Origin: Limiplasma sp048370855
GTDB taxonomy: Bacteria > Bacillota > Clostridia > Christensenellales > Aristaeellaceae
Length of the DNA: 64,000 bases
Reading direction: 5' to 3'
Assembly: GCA_048370855.1 (NCBI GenBank)
Contig: DBGEOK010000046.1
Coordinates: forward strand, 38,168-102,167
A model generated the notes under the pieces. That model saw nothing but the letters and a program-made list of their open reading frames with translations, ran no database searches and was not told the DNA's origin. Made by a program: the position numbers and the translations under genes. Positions 25,122 to 34,119 of this stretch are shown here, one piece after another; within the stretch, counting starts at the first letter, position 1, and each line of letters begins with the position of its first letter.

Positions 25122-26639
25122 ATGGAGAAAACGATGAAGCCCTTGATAGAACTGAAGCATATCGACAAGCAGTTTCCCGGCGTCCACGCGCTGACGGATA
25201 TCAACATCTCCTTCTATCCCGGCGAGGTGCACGCGCTGGTCGGGGAAAACGGGGCCGGGAAATCCACGCTGATTAAGATCATCCTGAGCGCCTATAAGCC
25301 AACGGAGGGCAAGCTCTACCTGGACGGCGAGGAGAAGCGGATCGCCAGCCCGCTGGAAGCGTCCAGGCTCGGCATCGAGGCCGTGCACCAGGAGCTGATG
25401 CTGATCCCCTGGCTCAGCGTCGCCCGCAACATCTTTATGAACCGTGAGCTCCGTCAGCCCAAAACCGGCTTGTTCGATACCAAGGCAATGGAGACGACCG
25501 CCAGAAAGCTTCTGGAGGAGTTCGGCATCAACATCGACGTTTCCCGGCCGGTGAAGGAATACAGCGCGTCGGTTTGGAAGATGATCGACATCGCCCGCGT
25601 CGTCAACCTCGACCCAAGGCTGATTATTTTCGACGAACCCACCGCCATCCTCACGGAGCCGGAGGTAGAGAGCCTGTTCCGGAAGATTCGGGAGCTCAGG
25701 GCCAGAGGGGTAGCCATCATCTATATCTCGCACCGCCTGAAGGAAATCGAGCAGCTTGCCGACCGCATTTCAATCCTGCGGGACGGCCATCATGTGGGCA
25801 CCATGCCGGCGGAGGGCGTAGACCGCGAGGAGATCGTGAAGCGGATGGTGGGGCGCGACGTCGCTAATTTCTATAACCGCACCATTGTGGCGCCGGGCGA
25901 GGAGCTGGTCCGCCTGGAGAATGTGACGCTGAAAAAGGGACAGAGGGACTTGTCCCTTCACATCAACCGCGGCGAGATCGTCGGCCTTGCGGGGCTGGTC
26001 GGTTCCGGCCGAACGGAGGTGGCGGAATGCCTCTTTGGGATGAACCGAATCCTGAGCGGCTCGGTGTTTTACAAAGGCGTGAAGGTCAGGCCCAGGAACA
26101 TGGCCGCCATGATCGACAAGGGGCTGTACCTGGTTCCTGAAAACCGGAAATACCAGGGCCTCATCCTCCGGTTCTCCGTCGCGTCCAATATCGGCTTGAG
26201 CGTTTTTAAGCGGTGGAGCCGCTTCCTGTACAGCAAAAAGAAGGAGACCCAGGCCGCCGACCGGATGATCCGCGCGCTGTCCATTAAAACGCCGGGCCGC
26301 AAGCAGATCGTTAGCAACCTGTCCGGCGGAAACCAGCAGAAGGTGGTCATCGGCAAGGCCATGGTCACGGAGTCCGAGTTTCTGGTTTTCGACGAGCCCA
26401 CCGTAGGCGTGGACGTGGGCGCAAAGGAAGAAATCCATAACCTGATGAATGATTTTGTCCAGCAGGAGGGCGGTATTCTGATGATTTCCAGCGACCTGCC
26501 GGAGGTTATCGGCATGTGCGACAGGGTTTACATCATGTATGAAGGCAAAATTGTCAAGGAGCTCATGAGGGATCAGCTTTCCGATAAAAACATCGCTGAT
26601 TACATGCTGGGCTCCAAGCATGGAGGCGGCAATGAATAA
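25122..26639 (+). CDS. Sugar ABC transporter ATP-binding protein (RbsA type, duplicated)
   Basis: A 505-residue protein with two fused ABC domains, as in RbsA/MglA. The first domain has Walker A GENGAGKST near 40-48, Walker B LIIFDEPTA, and H-loop IYISHRL. The second has the degenerate loop GLVGSGRTE, signature LSGGNQQKVVIGK, and LVFDEPTVGVDVG. The first domain's signature is degenerate (YSASVWKMIDIA instead of LSxGQ). The start at 25122 follows GAGGTGAGG; an in-frame ATG at 25134 is possible. The stop overlaps the permease start. Confidence 0.95.
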   Translation: MEKTMKPLIELKHIDKQFPGVHALTDINISFYPGEVHALVGENGAGKSTLIKIILSAYKPTEGKLYLDGEEKRIASPLEASRLGIEAVHQELMLIPWLSVARNIFMNRELRQPKTGLFDTKAMETTARKLLEEFGINIDVSRPVKEYSASVWKMIDIARVVNLDPRLIIFDEPTAILTEPEVESLFRKIRELRARGVAIIYISHRLKEIEQLADRISILRDGHHVGTMPAEGVDREEIVKRMVGRDVANFYNRTIVAPGEELVRLENVTLKKGQRDLSLHINRGEIVGLAGLVGSGRTEVAECLFGMNRILSGSVFYKGVKVRPRNMAAMIDKGLYLVPENRKYQGLILRFSVASNIGLSVFKRWSRFLYSKKKETQAADRMIRALSIKTPGRKQIVSNLSGGNQQKVVIGKAMVTESEFLVFDEPTVGVDVGAKEEIHNLMNDFVQQEGGILMISSDLPEVIGMCDRVYIMYEGKIVKELMRDQLSDKNIADYMLGSKHGGGNE

Positions 26640-27597
26640 CGCATTGAGAGAGCCTAAAAGCTTCCGGGAGCGGCTGGCGAACGTACAGCCCGTCATCTGG
26701 ATGCTCCTCATCATCACCGCGGTGTTTTCCTTCACGGGCGATAACTTTTTTTCCTACGGCAACCTGCTCAACATCGTCAAGCAGGCATCCCCGTTCCTGA
26801 TTTTGGCCGTTGCCGAAACCATGGCCGTGCTGATTGGGCAAATTGACCTGTCGGTGGGAAACGTCATGGCGTTTTGCACGGTGGTCGTCGCTATGCTGAT
26901 GAACGCGGGCGTTCCCGTCGTTCTCGCGGCCGCCGGCGGCATCCTGGCGGGCCTGCTGTGCGGCCTGCTCAACGGCTTCTTCATCGCAAAATGCAAGGTG
27001 CCGGCCTACATTACGACCTTTGGCCTGGGCACCATGTTCTACGGCCTGGGGTCGCTGATGACGGGCGGCGTGTCCGTGCCGGCGCTGGACGGCGGCTTCC
27101 GCTTCATCGCCGACGGCGACGTGTTCGGCGTCCCCATGGTGCTGATCATTGCGGTGGCCGTGTTTGTGCTGGTGAAGCTGCTGATTGACCGGACGTCCTT
27201 TGGGCGGAACATGTACGGGCTCGGCGGCAACCGGGAGGCGCTGTTTTTAAGCGGGGTCAACACCGTAAAGGCGGAAACCCTCGTCTTTACCATGGTGGGC
27301 GTGCTGGCGGGAGTCGCGGGCGTGATTTTCGCGGCGCGCTCGGCCTCCGGCCACCCGGATTACGGCAAGCAATGGGAATTTAACGCCATCGCCGCCACCA
27401 TCATCGGCGGCAACTCCTTCTCTGAAGGCAGGGGCAATATCTATAAAACCGCGCTGGGCGTGCTGTTTATTCAAATACTCAAAACGGGCCTGAACATCTC
27501 CGGCGTGTCGCCTCAGTCCCAATCCTTCCTCCTGGGCCTGATTGTCGTCGTCGCCATCTCGACGGACGTGATGGTCAAAATTAAGAAGGAGACCTGA
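26632..27597 (+). CDS. Sugar ABC transporter permease 1 (RbsC type)
   Basis: An integral membrane permease of 321 residues of the BPD_transp_2 family, with about nine helices, ILAVAETMAVLIGQIDLSVGNVMAF and YALGGN-like YGLGGNREALFLSGVN. The ATG at 26632 has GGAGG within the end of the ATPase gene and overlaps it by 8 nt. Two different permeases follow each other, so the channel is likely a heterodimer. Confidence 0.93.
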   Translation: MNNALREPKSFRERLANVQPVIWMLLIITAVFSFTGDNFFSYGNLLNIVKQASPFLILAVAETMAVLIGQIDLSVGNVMAFCTVVVAMLMNAGVPVVLAAAGGILAGLLCGLLNGFFIAKCKVPAYITTFGLGTMFYGLGSLMTGGVSVPALDGGFRFIADGDVFGVPMVLIIAVAVFVLVKLLIDRTSFGRNMYGLGGNREALFLSGVNTVKAETLVFTMVGVLAGVAGVIFAARSASGHPDYGKQWEFNAIAATIIGGNSFSEGRGNIYKTALGVLFIQILKTGLNISGVSPQSQSFLLGLIVVVAISTDVMVKIKKET

Positions 27598-27601
27598 TCT
27601 T

Positions 27602-28585
27602 ATGAAGAGACAGAAACGCTCATTCTTTGAACTCTTTTTTGAAACGGGGCTCTACCGGGTGTGCATCCTCCTGCTGATGTGCGTCGTGATGGCTTTTATC
27701 AGCAACAACTTCTTTAAAATCGGGAACCTGATTAACATTGCGCGCCAGGCTTGCGTGCTGCTGATCCTGGCCGTGTGCGCGACGGGCTGCATTCTGACCC
27801 ACGGCATCGACAATTCCCTCGGCGGGGTCATGTCGCTTTGCGGCTGCGCCTGCGGCTATTTCCTCAACAACAACCATTCCATTGTGAGCTCCATCCTGCT
27901 GGCGCTGGTGATCGGCGCGGCGTTTGGGTGCGTCAACGGCTTCCTCATCGCTATTGTCAAAATCCCGCCGTTTGTGTCCACCTATGGCGTCAGCTATATC
28001 GCCAACGGCCTGGCGCTCATCCTGATGGGATCGGATATTTTCTCCGGCTTTCCCAAGGCGTTCCGGAACCTCAGCTCCGGGAACCTTGGCCCCGTGCCGC
28101 TGCTGGTGATCTGGGCGCTCCTGATTACGCTGATGATGTACGTGGTCTTGCAGCGCAGCAAGTTTGGCAAGCAGGTATACTGCGTGGGCGCAAACGAAAC
28201 CACGGCCAGATATTCCGGCATCTCGACCGTTGGCACGCTCTTTGTGGTTTATATTATCAGCGCGTGCGGCGCGGCGGTCGCGGGCGTGCTGCAAGCGGCG
28301 CGCCAGAGCGCGGCGCAGGCCGGCATGGGCGATACCTTCCAGATGATGGCGATCGCTTCCATCGTCATGGGCGGCACGTCCATGGCGGGCGGCGAGGGCA
28401 GCGTGTTCGGCGCGATTCTGGGCGCGCTGATACTGACGCTGATCGCCAACGCGATGAACCTGCTGGGCGTGCCCACGCTGGCGCAGTCTGTGGTAACGGG
28501 CGCGATCATCGTGCTGGCCGTGCTGCTGGACGTGCAGATGAAGCGGATCCAGGCCCAGCGCGCCGCCAGAGCGGCGGTAAAATAA
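27602..28585 (+). CDS. Sugar ABC transporter permease 2 (RbsC type)
   Basis: A second BPD_transp_2 permease of 327 residues with segments INIARQACVLLILAVCATGCILTHGIDNSLGGVM and YCVGANETTARYSGI. It starts 4 nt after permease 1. The DLSVG motif of permease 1 and most ribose permeases is changed to DNSLGG, so the pair has diverged. Confidence 0.92.
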   Translation: MKRQKRSFFELFFETGLYRVCILLLMCVVMAFISNNFFKIGNLINIARQACVLLILAVCATGCILTHGIDNSLGGVMSLCGCACGYFLNNNHSIVSSILLALVIGAAFGCVNGFLIAIVKIPPFVSTYGVSYIANGLALILMGSDIFSGFPKAFRNLSSGNLGPVPLLVIWALLITLMMYVVLQRSKFGKQVYCVGANETTARYSGISTVGTLFVVYIISACGAAVAGVLQAARQSAAQAGMGDTFQMMAIASIVMGGTSMAGGEGSVFGAILGALILTLIANAMNLLGVPTLAQSVVTGAIIVLAVLLDVQMKRIQAQRAARAAVK

Positions 28586-28606
28586 ACGTTTTTGGAGGAA
28601 CGAACG

Positions 28607-29620
28607 ATGCATATTGAAAAATCGAAGATCGCCGATTTGCCGGCGGTATATGCCACCGCCGAGCTCTGCCTGGACGGCAGGCGCTACCTTGCGGCCGTCA
28701 GCGAGGCCCGGGGCGAGCGCGCCTATATCATCGACCCGGAGACGCTGGAAAGCGCGGACCTCTGGCTGGGAGATACGGGCGTGATGAACGTCGTACAGAT
28801 TCCGGGGCGAAACCAGCTTTTGGCCATCACAAAATTTTACCCGGTCTTTCAGTCGAAGGAAGCGGCGATTTGCCTGCTGGAGCCCACGGAAAAGGGCTTT
28901 TTATCCCCCTGGAAAATAACCGAGGTCATGAAGCTGCCGTACTGCCACAGGATTGGCGTGATCGAAAACGAGAACGGCCTGTTCGTGCTGGGCTGCCAGC
29001 TCTGCCGCGACAAGGACTTTCAGGAGGACTGGACAAAGCCCGGGGCCGTTTGGGCGGCGCCCGTCCCGAAGGACGCGGACGGGGAATGGAAGCTGACCAA
29101 GGTTTTTGACGGGCTGACCAAAAACCACGGCTTGTTTATAGAAGACGGAAGCCGGGCCTATGTGTGCAGCGAAAACGGCGTTTTGCTGTTTGACATGGCG
29201 CGCTACCGCGCCGGGGAGACCCTTCTGCCCACGCTTCTTTCCACGACGCCGACCAGCGACTGGTGGATTTCGCGCGAGGGCGGGGAAAGGCTCGCGGGGG
29301 CCATCGAGCCCTTCCATGGCGATACCCTCTCCCTCTACGCTCTGAGCGCCTCGGCGTGCGAGCGCAAGGCGCGCTTTGACATCGCCTTTGGGCATGTGGT
29401 TTGGCTGGGCACGCTCTTTGGCCGGAGCGCCGCCATTGTGGGAAACCGGGGCGGCGGCAGAACGCTGGACGTCCTCTTCTGGCGCGAGGGGGAAACCGTC
29501 ACGCTGGACAGGGACGTGGGGCCGACCCAAATTACGGTCTATGAGGACGGGGATCGCGTCAAGGTGCTCTCGGCCAACCATGGCGCGGGCGAGATCAGCC
29601 TGTATACCCTAAGCCGCTGA
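28607..29620 (+). CDS. Unrecognised protein, possible beta-propeller
   Basis: A 337-residue soluble protein with no signal peptide. I do not recognise the family. The sequence is rich in repeating hydrophobic strands with Gly and aromatic turns, such as NHGLFIEDGSRAYVCSENG, FGHVVWLGTLFGRSA and VLSANHGAGEISLYTL, which suggest a propeller like those of some carbohydrate dehydratases or lyases. It lies in the same direction 21 nt after permease 2 with TTTGGAGGAA before the ATG, so it is probably the enzyme or sensor that completes the locus. Catalytic residues cannot be assigned. Confidence 0.6.
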   Translation: MHIEKSKIADLPAVYATAELCLDGRRYLAAVSEARGERAYIIDPETLESADLWLGDTGVMNVVQIPGRNQLLAITKFYPVFQSKEAAICLLEPTEKGFLSPWKITEVMKLPYCHRIGVIENENGLFVLGCQLCRDKDFQEDWTKPGAVWAAPVPKDADGEWKLTKVFDGLTKNHGLFIEDGSRAYVCSENGVLLFDMARYRAGETLLPTLLSTTPTSDWWISREGGERLAGAIEPFHGDTLSLYALSASACERKARFDIAFGHVVWLGTLFGRSAAIVGNRGGGRTLDVLFWREGETVTLDRDVGPTQITVYEDGDRVKVLSANHGAGEISLYTLSR

Positions 29621-29654
29621 CCGGCGCGACCGGCAGCCGAATTTACCCGCGCTC

Positions 29655-29683
29655 TTGACTGGTTCGACGTTTTTTGCTACATT
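29655..29683 (+). promoter_or_regulatory. Sigma-A promoter of the SorC-type regulator gene
   Basis: TTGACT (29655-29660), 17-bp spacer, TACATT (29678-29683), about 95 bp before the start. Confidence 0.75.
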
Positions 29684-29778
29684 ATCGTCATCACACTGGA
29701 AATGAAAACCGTATGCGCCTGGGGTAACAGCCTGCGCCTGATTGCCGACGCCATGTACGGAAGTTGGGAGGTCTCATC

Positions 29779-30786
29779 ATGGACGGAGCCTTTGACCAAT
29801 GGATGGACATTGAGAAAAGCGAGGGCATCGCCATGCTTTCCCAGGTCGCGCATATGTATTACGACCTGGGCATGCTTCAGCCGGAAATCGCGGAGAGGCT
29901 TTTCTTCTCGCGCTCCAAGGTATCGCGCATGCTGAAAAAGGCGCAGGATCTCGGCATTGTGGAGATCAAGGTCAAGCGCTACTTAGGCCGCGTGGAGGGC
30001 TACGAGCGAAAGCTTCAGTCCCTGTTCGGGCTGAAGCAGGCGATTGTAATGACGAGCTTTGACAAGGGGGATATCGAGGATTCGGAGGACGGCCTCACCA
30101 ACTACGCGGCGATGTACGTTTCCAGCCGCCTGAAGGGCGAGTGCGTCCTGGGCATCACGGGCAGCCATACCGTCACCAAGGTTATCAATAAGATGAAGAA
30201 GGTGCACGACTGCAATCTCAAGGTCGTCCAGACCATCGGCGCGACCATCAGCAAGGATATGTCCGGCGATCTGGTCAACTTCATCGCCAATACCTACGGC
30301 GGCGCGGCCTATTTCCTCAATACCCCCGTCTATGTGGACGACCTGTACGTGAAGGAATCGCTGCTGAGGGACCCGGCCGTCATGGAGGCCATGGCGCTGA
30401 TGTCGCGGTGCAACCTGCTGCTGATGGGCATCGGCAAGTTTGACGTAAGCGGGGACATGCCCAACTGGAGCGGCTATATGACGGCCCGCCACCGGGAGGA
30501 GATGGACCGCCTGGGCGCGGTGGGCAGCCTGTGCGCGCAGTTTTTTGACATCGACGGCCGCCTGCTCAGCAGCGACTGGAACCAAAAGTGCATCACCATC
30601 CCCTGGGAGGATATGAAACACGCCGAGCTGCGCGTCGCCGTCGCGTGCGGCAGGTCCAAGGTGTTCTCCATTTTGGGCGCGCTTCGCGGCAAGCTGGTGG
30701 ACGTGCTGTTTACGGATAACGTTACGGCGGCCCATGTGATCGAGGAGCAGCAGCGGCTGCTCCAGGCCGAGCAGCCGTCGGCCTGA
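29779..30786 (+). CDS. SorC/DeoR-type transcriptional regulator
   Basis: A 335-residue SorC-family regulator: N-terminal winged helix (QVAHMYYDLGMLQPEIAERLFFSRSKVSRMLKKAQDLGIVEI, residues about 20-65) and a C-terminal sugar-binding domain (LGITGSHTV near 125-133, GIGKFD, CGRSKVFSILGALRGKLVDVLFTD). Family members bind phosphorylated sugars or sugar-phosphate lactones. It is placed right after the UlaG/ABC operon with its own promoter, so it is the likely regulator of the 24-bp operator. GGGAGG precedes the ATG. Confidence 0.92.
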   Translation: MDGAFDQWMDIEKSEGIAMLSQVAHMYYDLGMLQPEIAERLFFSRSKVSRMLKKAQDLGIVEIKVKRYLGRVEGYERKLQSLFGLKQAIVMTSFDKGDIEDSEDGLTNYAAMYVSSRLKGECVLGITGSHTVTKVINKMKKVHDCNLKVVQTIGATISKDMSGDLVNFIANTYGGAAYFLNTPVYVDDLYVKESLLRDPAVMEAMALMSRCNLLLMGIGKFDVSGDMPNWSGYMTARHREEMDRLGAVGSLCAQFFDIDGRLLSSDWNQKCITIPWEDMKHAELRVAVACGRSKVFSILGALRGKLVDVLFTDNVTAAHVIEEQQRLLQAEQPSA

Positions 30787-30839
30787 CGGCGCGCTTTCGC
30801 CCTCGGCGGCAGCGCCTAAGCTCGGGTGATACGCGGGCG

Positions 30840-31343
30840 CTACCGCTCTATGCCGTATCGAGGGGAAACCATCATGTACTGGACGCCTCCCGTTATCTGG
30901 ACGGCGTCCTGCTTGACGCGCTTGCCATAGCGGTCATAGTAGGTAAAGAGAAGCTCGTCGGCGTATTCCGCGCCCGCCTCCAGCTCGTCCGCGGATATCG
31001 CCGGAACATAGCGGAGGGAAAACCCGCCGTTCCACTCGATCGTCGCGCGCCCCGTTTCCCCGTCCCAGTCAAAGCGCAGACCGTCCGACAGGCGGAGCGA
31101 CACGGTTCCCTGCCCCACCTCCAGGACGCATTTTTCCATCTCGTCGTTCAGGTACGTAACGTCCAGCTCCACCGCCTCGTGCGTGTTTTGCGTCGCAAGA
31201 TAGGACCGGATGGGAAGCGGCTGAACGGGGGAAGGAGCGGCCTTTTCGCCCGGGGCAGGACGCGTCTCCTTTTCCGCGAGCGCGCACAAGGCCGGTAAAG
31301 CAAAAACCACAAGCAAGAGCAAGAGCGTTTTTTTCATGCGCAT
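30840..31343 (-). CDS. Small exported hypothetical protein
   Basis: A 167-residue protein with a signal peptide (MRMKKTLLLLLVVFALPALCALA, type I site before Glu24). The mature part starts with a Pro/Lys-rich linker and continues as a single compact domain of alternating strands; no catalytic motif is evident. An AAAGGAGG site lies 7 nt before the ATG at 31343. It faces the SorC-type gene convergently. Confidence 0.7.
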   Translation of the reverse strand: MRMKKTLLLLLVVFALPALCALAEKETRPAPGEKAAPSPVQPLPIRSYLATQNTHEAVELDVTYLNDEMEKCVLEVGQGTVSLRLSDGLRFDWDGETGRATIEWNGGFSLRYVPAISADELEAGAEYADELLFTYYDRYGKRVKQDAVQITGGVQYMMVSPRYGIER

Positions 31344-31690
31344 GGCAAATCCTCCTTTAAAAGTGGCGCGGTATCCTTATCGATTTCCCTTTCGGCCCCT
31401 TACCGCATATGGGTTCAAATATAATAGGAAGCAACTCAAAGAGAACGCCTCTCCATGCTCATAGTATAGCATAAAAAATTCCATATATCGATAAATATAA
31501 TGCAAAAGATAAGATCGAACCGGGAAGGCAGGCAGCGTGTCCACGCATTAAGGCCGTTGGAAAGCTTGACGAAGGATACCGGAAACCGAAAAGGCAGGCA
31601 ATCGTTGTTTGGTTGACGAAACCGAAAGGTGGTTTTTGCCATATTTGCGTGATACAATGGGTTCGCGCAATGCTTTTTCAGGAGGGTTCT
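31344..31690. promoter_or_regulatory. Divergent promoter region
   Basis: An AT-rich stretch between divergent genes. On the plus strand TGATACAAT (31650-31658) is an extended -10 for the gene at 31691. On the minus strand TGCTATACT is an extended -10 about 120 bp before the small exported protein gene. Neither has a strong -35. Confidence 0.5.
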
Positions 31691-32593
31691 ATGATGCGAA
31701 CGGTTCTGGAATTTTATTTTATGCTCTTTTTTGTAAGCTCGGTTCTGGGGTGGGTGATGGAGGTTCTTTGCAAGCTGGTTCAGTTTGGGCGCTTCATCAA
31801 CCGCGGCTTTTTGATTGGCCCGTATTGCCCGATCTACGGCTTTGGGGCCGTGCTGGTAACGGCGTTGCTCTCTCGCTTTTCCTCTGAACCGCTGGCCGTG
31901 TTCCTCCTGGCGATGGCGGTTTGCGGCACGCTGGAATATGTGACCAGCTATCTGATGGAAAAGCTGTTCCATGCCCGCTGGTGGGATTACAGCCAGAAGC
32001 GGTTTAACCTGAACGGTCGCGTGTGCGCGGGGACGCTGATTCCCTTCGGGCTGTTGGGCCTTGGCATGGTGTATGCGGTCAAGCCGCTGCTGTTTGGGTG
32101 GTTTGCCGCGCTGCCGCTGGGCGCGTTGGATGCGCTGTGCGCCGCGCTGCTGGCGGTCCTGCTGACGGACACGGCGGTATCCGCCTTTGTGCTGGGGAAG
32201 ATTCGCCGGACCGCGGATCTGTCCGGCGGGGACGATACCGAGGCCATCACCCAGAGCGTGCGCGAAACGCTGGCCAGGCAGTCCGCGCTGATTCGCCGGG
32301 CGCTGCGGGCCTTTCCCTACGCAAGGCTGTACAACGGCAAGCTGCTCGGGCAGTTTAAGGAGAAGCGGGCCGCTTTGCGCGGGGAGCTGCGCGAAAGAAG
32401 GCGCGCGCTCCGCCTGGAAATCAACCGCCGCGAGCAAAGCCTTCGGGAGGAGATCCGGGAGCGCCGGACGGCAGGGAAGACCGCCGGCGGCGAAAGGCGC
32501 GGACAGCGCCGCCCGGACGCTCCCGCCGGGAAGGGCGCGCCGCGCCGGGAGCAACGTAGCGAAAAAGGGCGGTCAGACGGCGGCGTGCTGTGA
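31691..32593 (+). CDS. Putative ABC transporter permease (PF06541-type)
   Basis: A 300-residue protein with five or six helices in the first 165 residues (FYFMLFFVSSVLGWVMEVL, GPYCPIYGFGAVLV, LEYVTSYLMEKLFHARWWDYS), the signature of the ABC_trans_CmpB-like PF06541 family common in clostridia. The cytoplasmic C-terminal half is unusually long and Arg-rich, ending in a disordered basic tail (residues about 200-300) that may bind nucleic acid or lipids. AGGAGGG lies 4 nt before the ATG at 31691; ATG at 31694 is equally possible. Confidence 0.82.
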   Translation: MMRTVLEFYFMLFFVSSVLGWVMEVLCKLVQFGRFINRGFLIGPYCPIYGFGAVLVTALLSRFSSEPLAVFLLAMAVCGTLEYVTSYLMEKLFHARWWDYSQKRFNLNGRVCAGTLIPFGLLGLGMVYAVKPLLFGWFAALPLGALDALCAALLAVLLTDTAVSAFVLGKIRRTADLSGGDDTEAITQSVRETLARQSALIRRALRAFPYARLYNGKLLGQFKEKRAALRGELRERRRALRLEINRREQSLREEIRERRTAGKTAGGERRGQRRPDAPAGKGAPRREQRSEKGRSDGGVL

Positions 32594-32904
32594 CGCCGTT
32601 TTCCCAAGGACGGGTTTGTCGTGCTGAAAAGACGGTTTTGGGCGTGAGAGGCCCGCGGCGTCCGCGCGGACGGGGATATCGGCTTACTCCTGTGTTAGGG
32701 AATATTCCACGACCTTGATTTGCGGCAGGACGTGCACCGTCAAGCCGCCGCCGGTGAAGCCGTGTTCCCCATGACCGTCGCAGCGCAGGCCGGCATCATG
32801 GCAGGTTTTGCCGGCCATTCGGCGCATGCCGGCATAAGGCGCGCCGTTTTCTGATGCGTACCGGGCCGAAAAATCGGAAAGTACAGTAAAAACACATTTT
32901 CCCC
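32594..32904. other. Intergenic region, no supported gene
   Basis: A minus-strand frame of 85 codons (32684-32941) ends here, but it covers the serC promoter and lacks a ribosome binding site, so it is not called. Confidence 0.4.
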
Positions 32905-32933
32905 TTGCAAATGATTCGATGTTGATGCATAAT
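32905..32933 (+). promoter_or_regulatory. Sigma-A promoter of serC-serA
   Basis: TTGCAA (32905-32910), 17-bp spacer, CATAAT (32928-32933). The 100-nt leader that follows holds a 6-bp hairpin TCGCCC-at-aGGGCGA-type stem, but no known riboswitch is seen. Confidence 0.8.
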
Positions 32934-33036
32934 ATCCTCAAGCGGATGAAAATCGCCCATAGGGCGAAAAACGTCCCGCTCGCTCTGCCGGAAGGCGGTC
33001 AACGCGGGGCGCACTCAAAACAGGGAGGAATCGTCA

Positions 33037-34119
33037 ATGGAACGCGTATTCAACTTTTCGGCAGGTCCGGCCATGATTGCCAAAAGCGTATTGGAAAAGG
33101 CGCGGGACGAGCTGGTCTGCTACCCGGGCCGCGGCATGAGCGTGATGGAAATGAGCCACCGAAGCGCCATGTACGTGGATATTTTCAACGAAACCAAGGC
33201 CCTTCTGCGCGAGCTGATGCACGTGCCCGAGGACTATGAGATCCTCTTTCTCCAGGGCGGCGCGACGCTCCAGTTCAGCGCCGTGCCGCTGAACCTGATG
33301 ACCGGCGCGGGCAAGGCCGATTATGTGGACAGCGGCAATTTCGCCCACCTGGCCGCCGAGGAGGCCAAGCGCTATGGCGCGGTAAACGTGGTCGCCTCCT
33401 CCCGGGAGGACGGCTATACCTACGTGCCGGACGTGGAGCAAATTCCGTGGAACGCGGACGCGGATTACGCCTATATCACCACCAACAACACCATTTACGG
33501 CACGCGCTACACCCAAATTCCCGATACGGGCAAGGTACCTCTGGTGGCGGACGTGAGCAGCAATATCCTGTCCGAGCCCATGGACGTTAGCAAGTTCGGC
33601 GTGATGTTTGCCGGCGCGCAGAAGAATATCGGCCCGGCGGGCCTATGCATCGTGATTGTGCGCAAGGATTTGACGGGCCATGAGAACCCGCTGTGCCCGA
33701 AGCTGATGAATTGGGCGCTTCAGGTGAAAAACGACAGCATGGTCAATACGCCCAACACCTACGGCATCTATATGGCGAAGCTTGGCTTCGAGTGGCTGCG
33801 CGACCTGGGCGGCGTGGAAGCCATGTATCGCCGGAACGTGGAAAAGGCCGCCCTGCTGTATGACTACCTGGACGGGAGCAAGCTCTTTAAAGCCCCGGCG
33901 AAGAAGGAATGCCGCTCGTTGATGAATGTGACCTTCGTGACCGGCGACGCGGAGAAGGACGCCGCGTTTGTCAAGTATGCCGCCGCAAACGGGCTGGTGA
34001 ACCTGAAGGGCCACCGGAGCGTGGGCGGCATGCGCGCCAGCATTTACAACGCCATGCCGGAGGAAGGCGTCCGCAAGCTTGTGGAAGTGATGAAGGCCTT
34101 TGAAAAGGAGAATGCATAA
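33037..34119 (+). CDS. serC: SerC, phosphoserine aminotransferase
   Basis: A PLP class V aminotransferase of 360 residues converting 3-phosphohydroxypyruvate to phosphoserine. It starts with NFSAGPA, has FLQGGATLQFS near 71-81 for the phosphate of PLP, and the PLP lysine is K196 in FAGAQKNIGPAG. It ends ASIYNAMPEEGVRKLV. GGGAGGAATCGTC precedes the ATG. Its stop overlaps serA as TAATG. Confidence 0.96.
   Translation: MERVFNFSAGPAMIAKSVLEKARDELVCYPGRGMSVMEMSHRSAMYVDIFNETKALLRELMHVPEDYEILFLQGGATLQFSAVPLNLMTGAGKADYVDSGNFAHLAAEEAKRYGAVNVVASSREDGYTYVPDVEQIPWNADADYAYITTNNTIYGTRYTQIPDTGKVPLVADVSSNILSEPMDVSKFGVMFAGAQKNIGPAGLCIVIVRKDLTGHENPLCPKLMNWALQVKNDSMVNTPNTYGIYMAKLGFEWLRDLGGVEAMYRRNVEKAALLYDYLDGSKLFKAPAKKECRSLMNVTFVTGDAEKDAAFVKYAAANGLVNLKGHRSVGGMRASIYNAMPEEGVRKLVEVMKAFEKENA

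Noticed and set aside
31436..32554. Minus-strand frame of 372 codons
   Set aside because: Antisense to the PF06541-type membrane gene; biased composition typical of GC-rich shadow frames.
32684..32941. Minus-strand frame of 85 codons before serC
   Set aside because: It spans the serC promoter and lacks a ribosome binding site and recognisable motifs.
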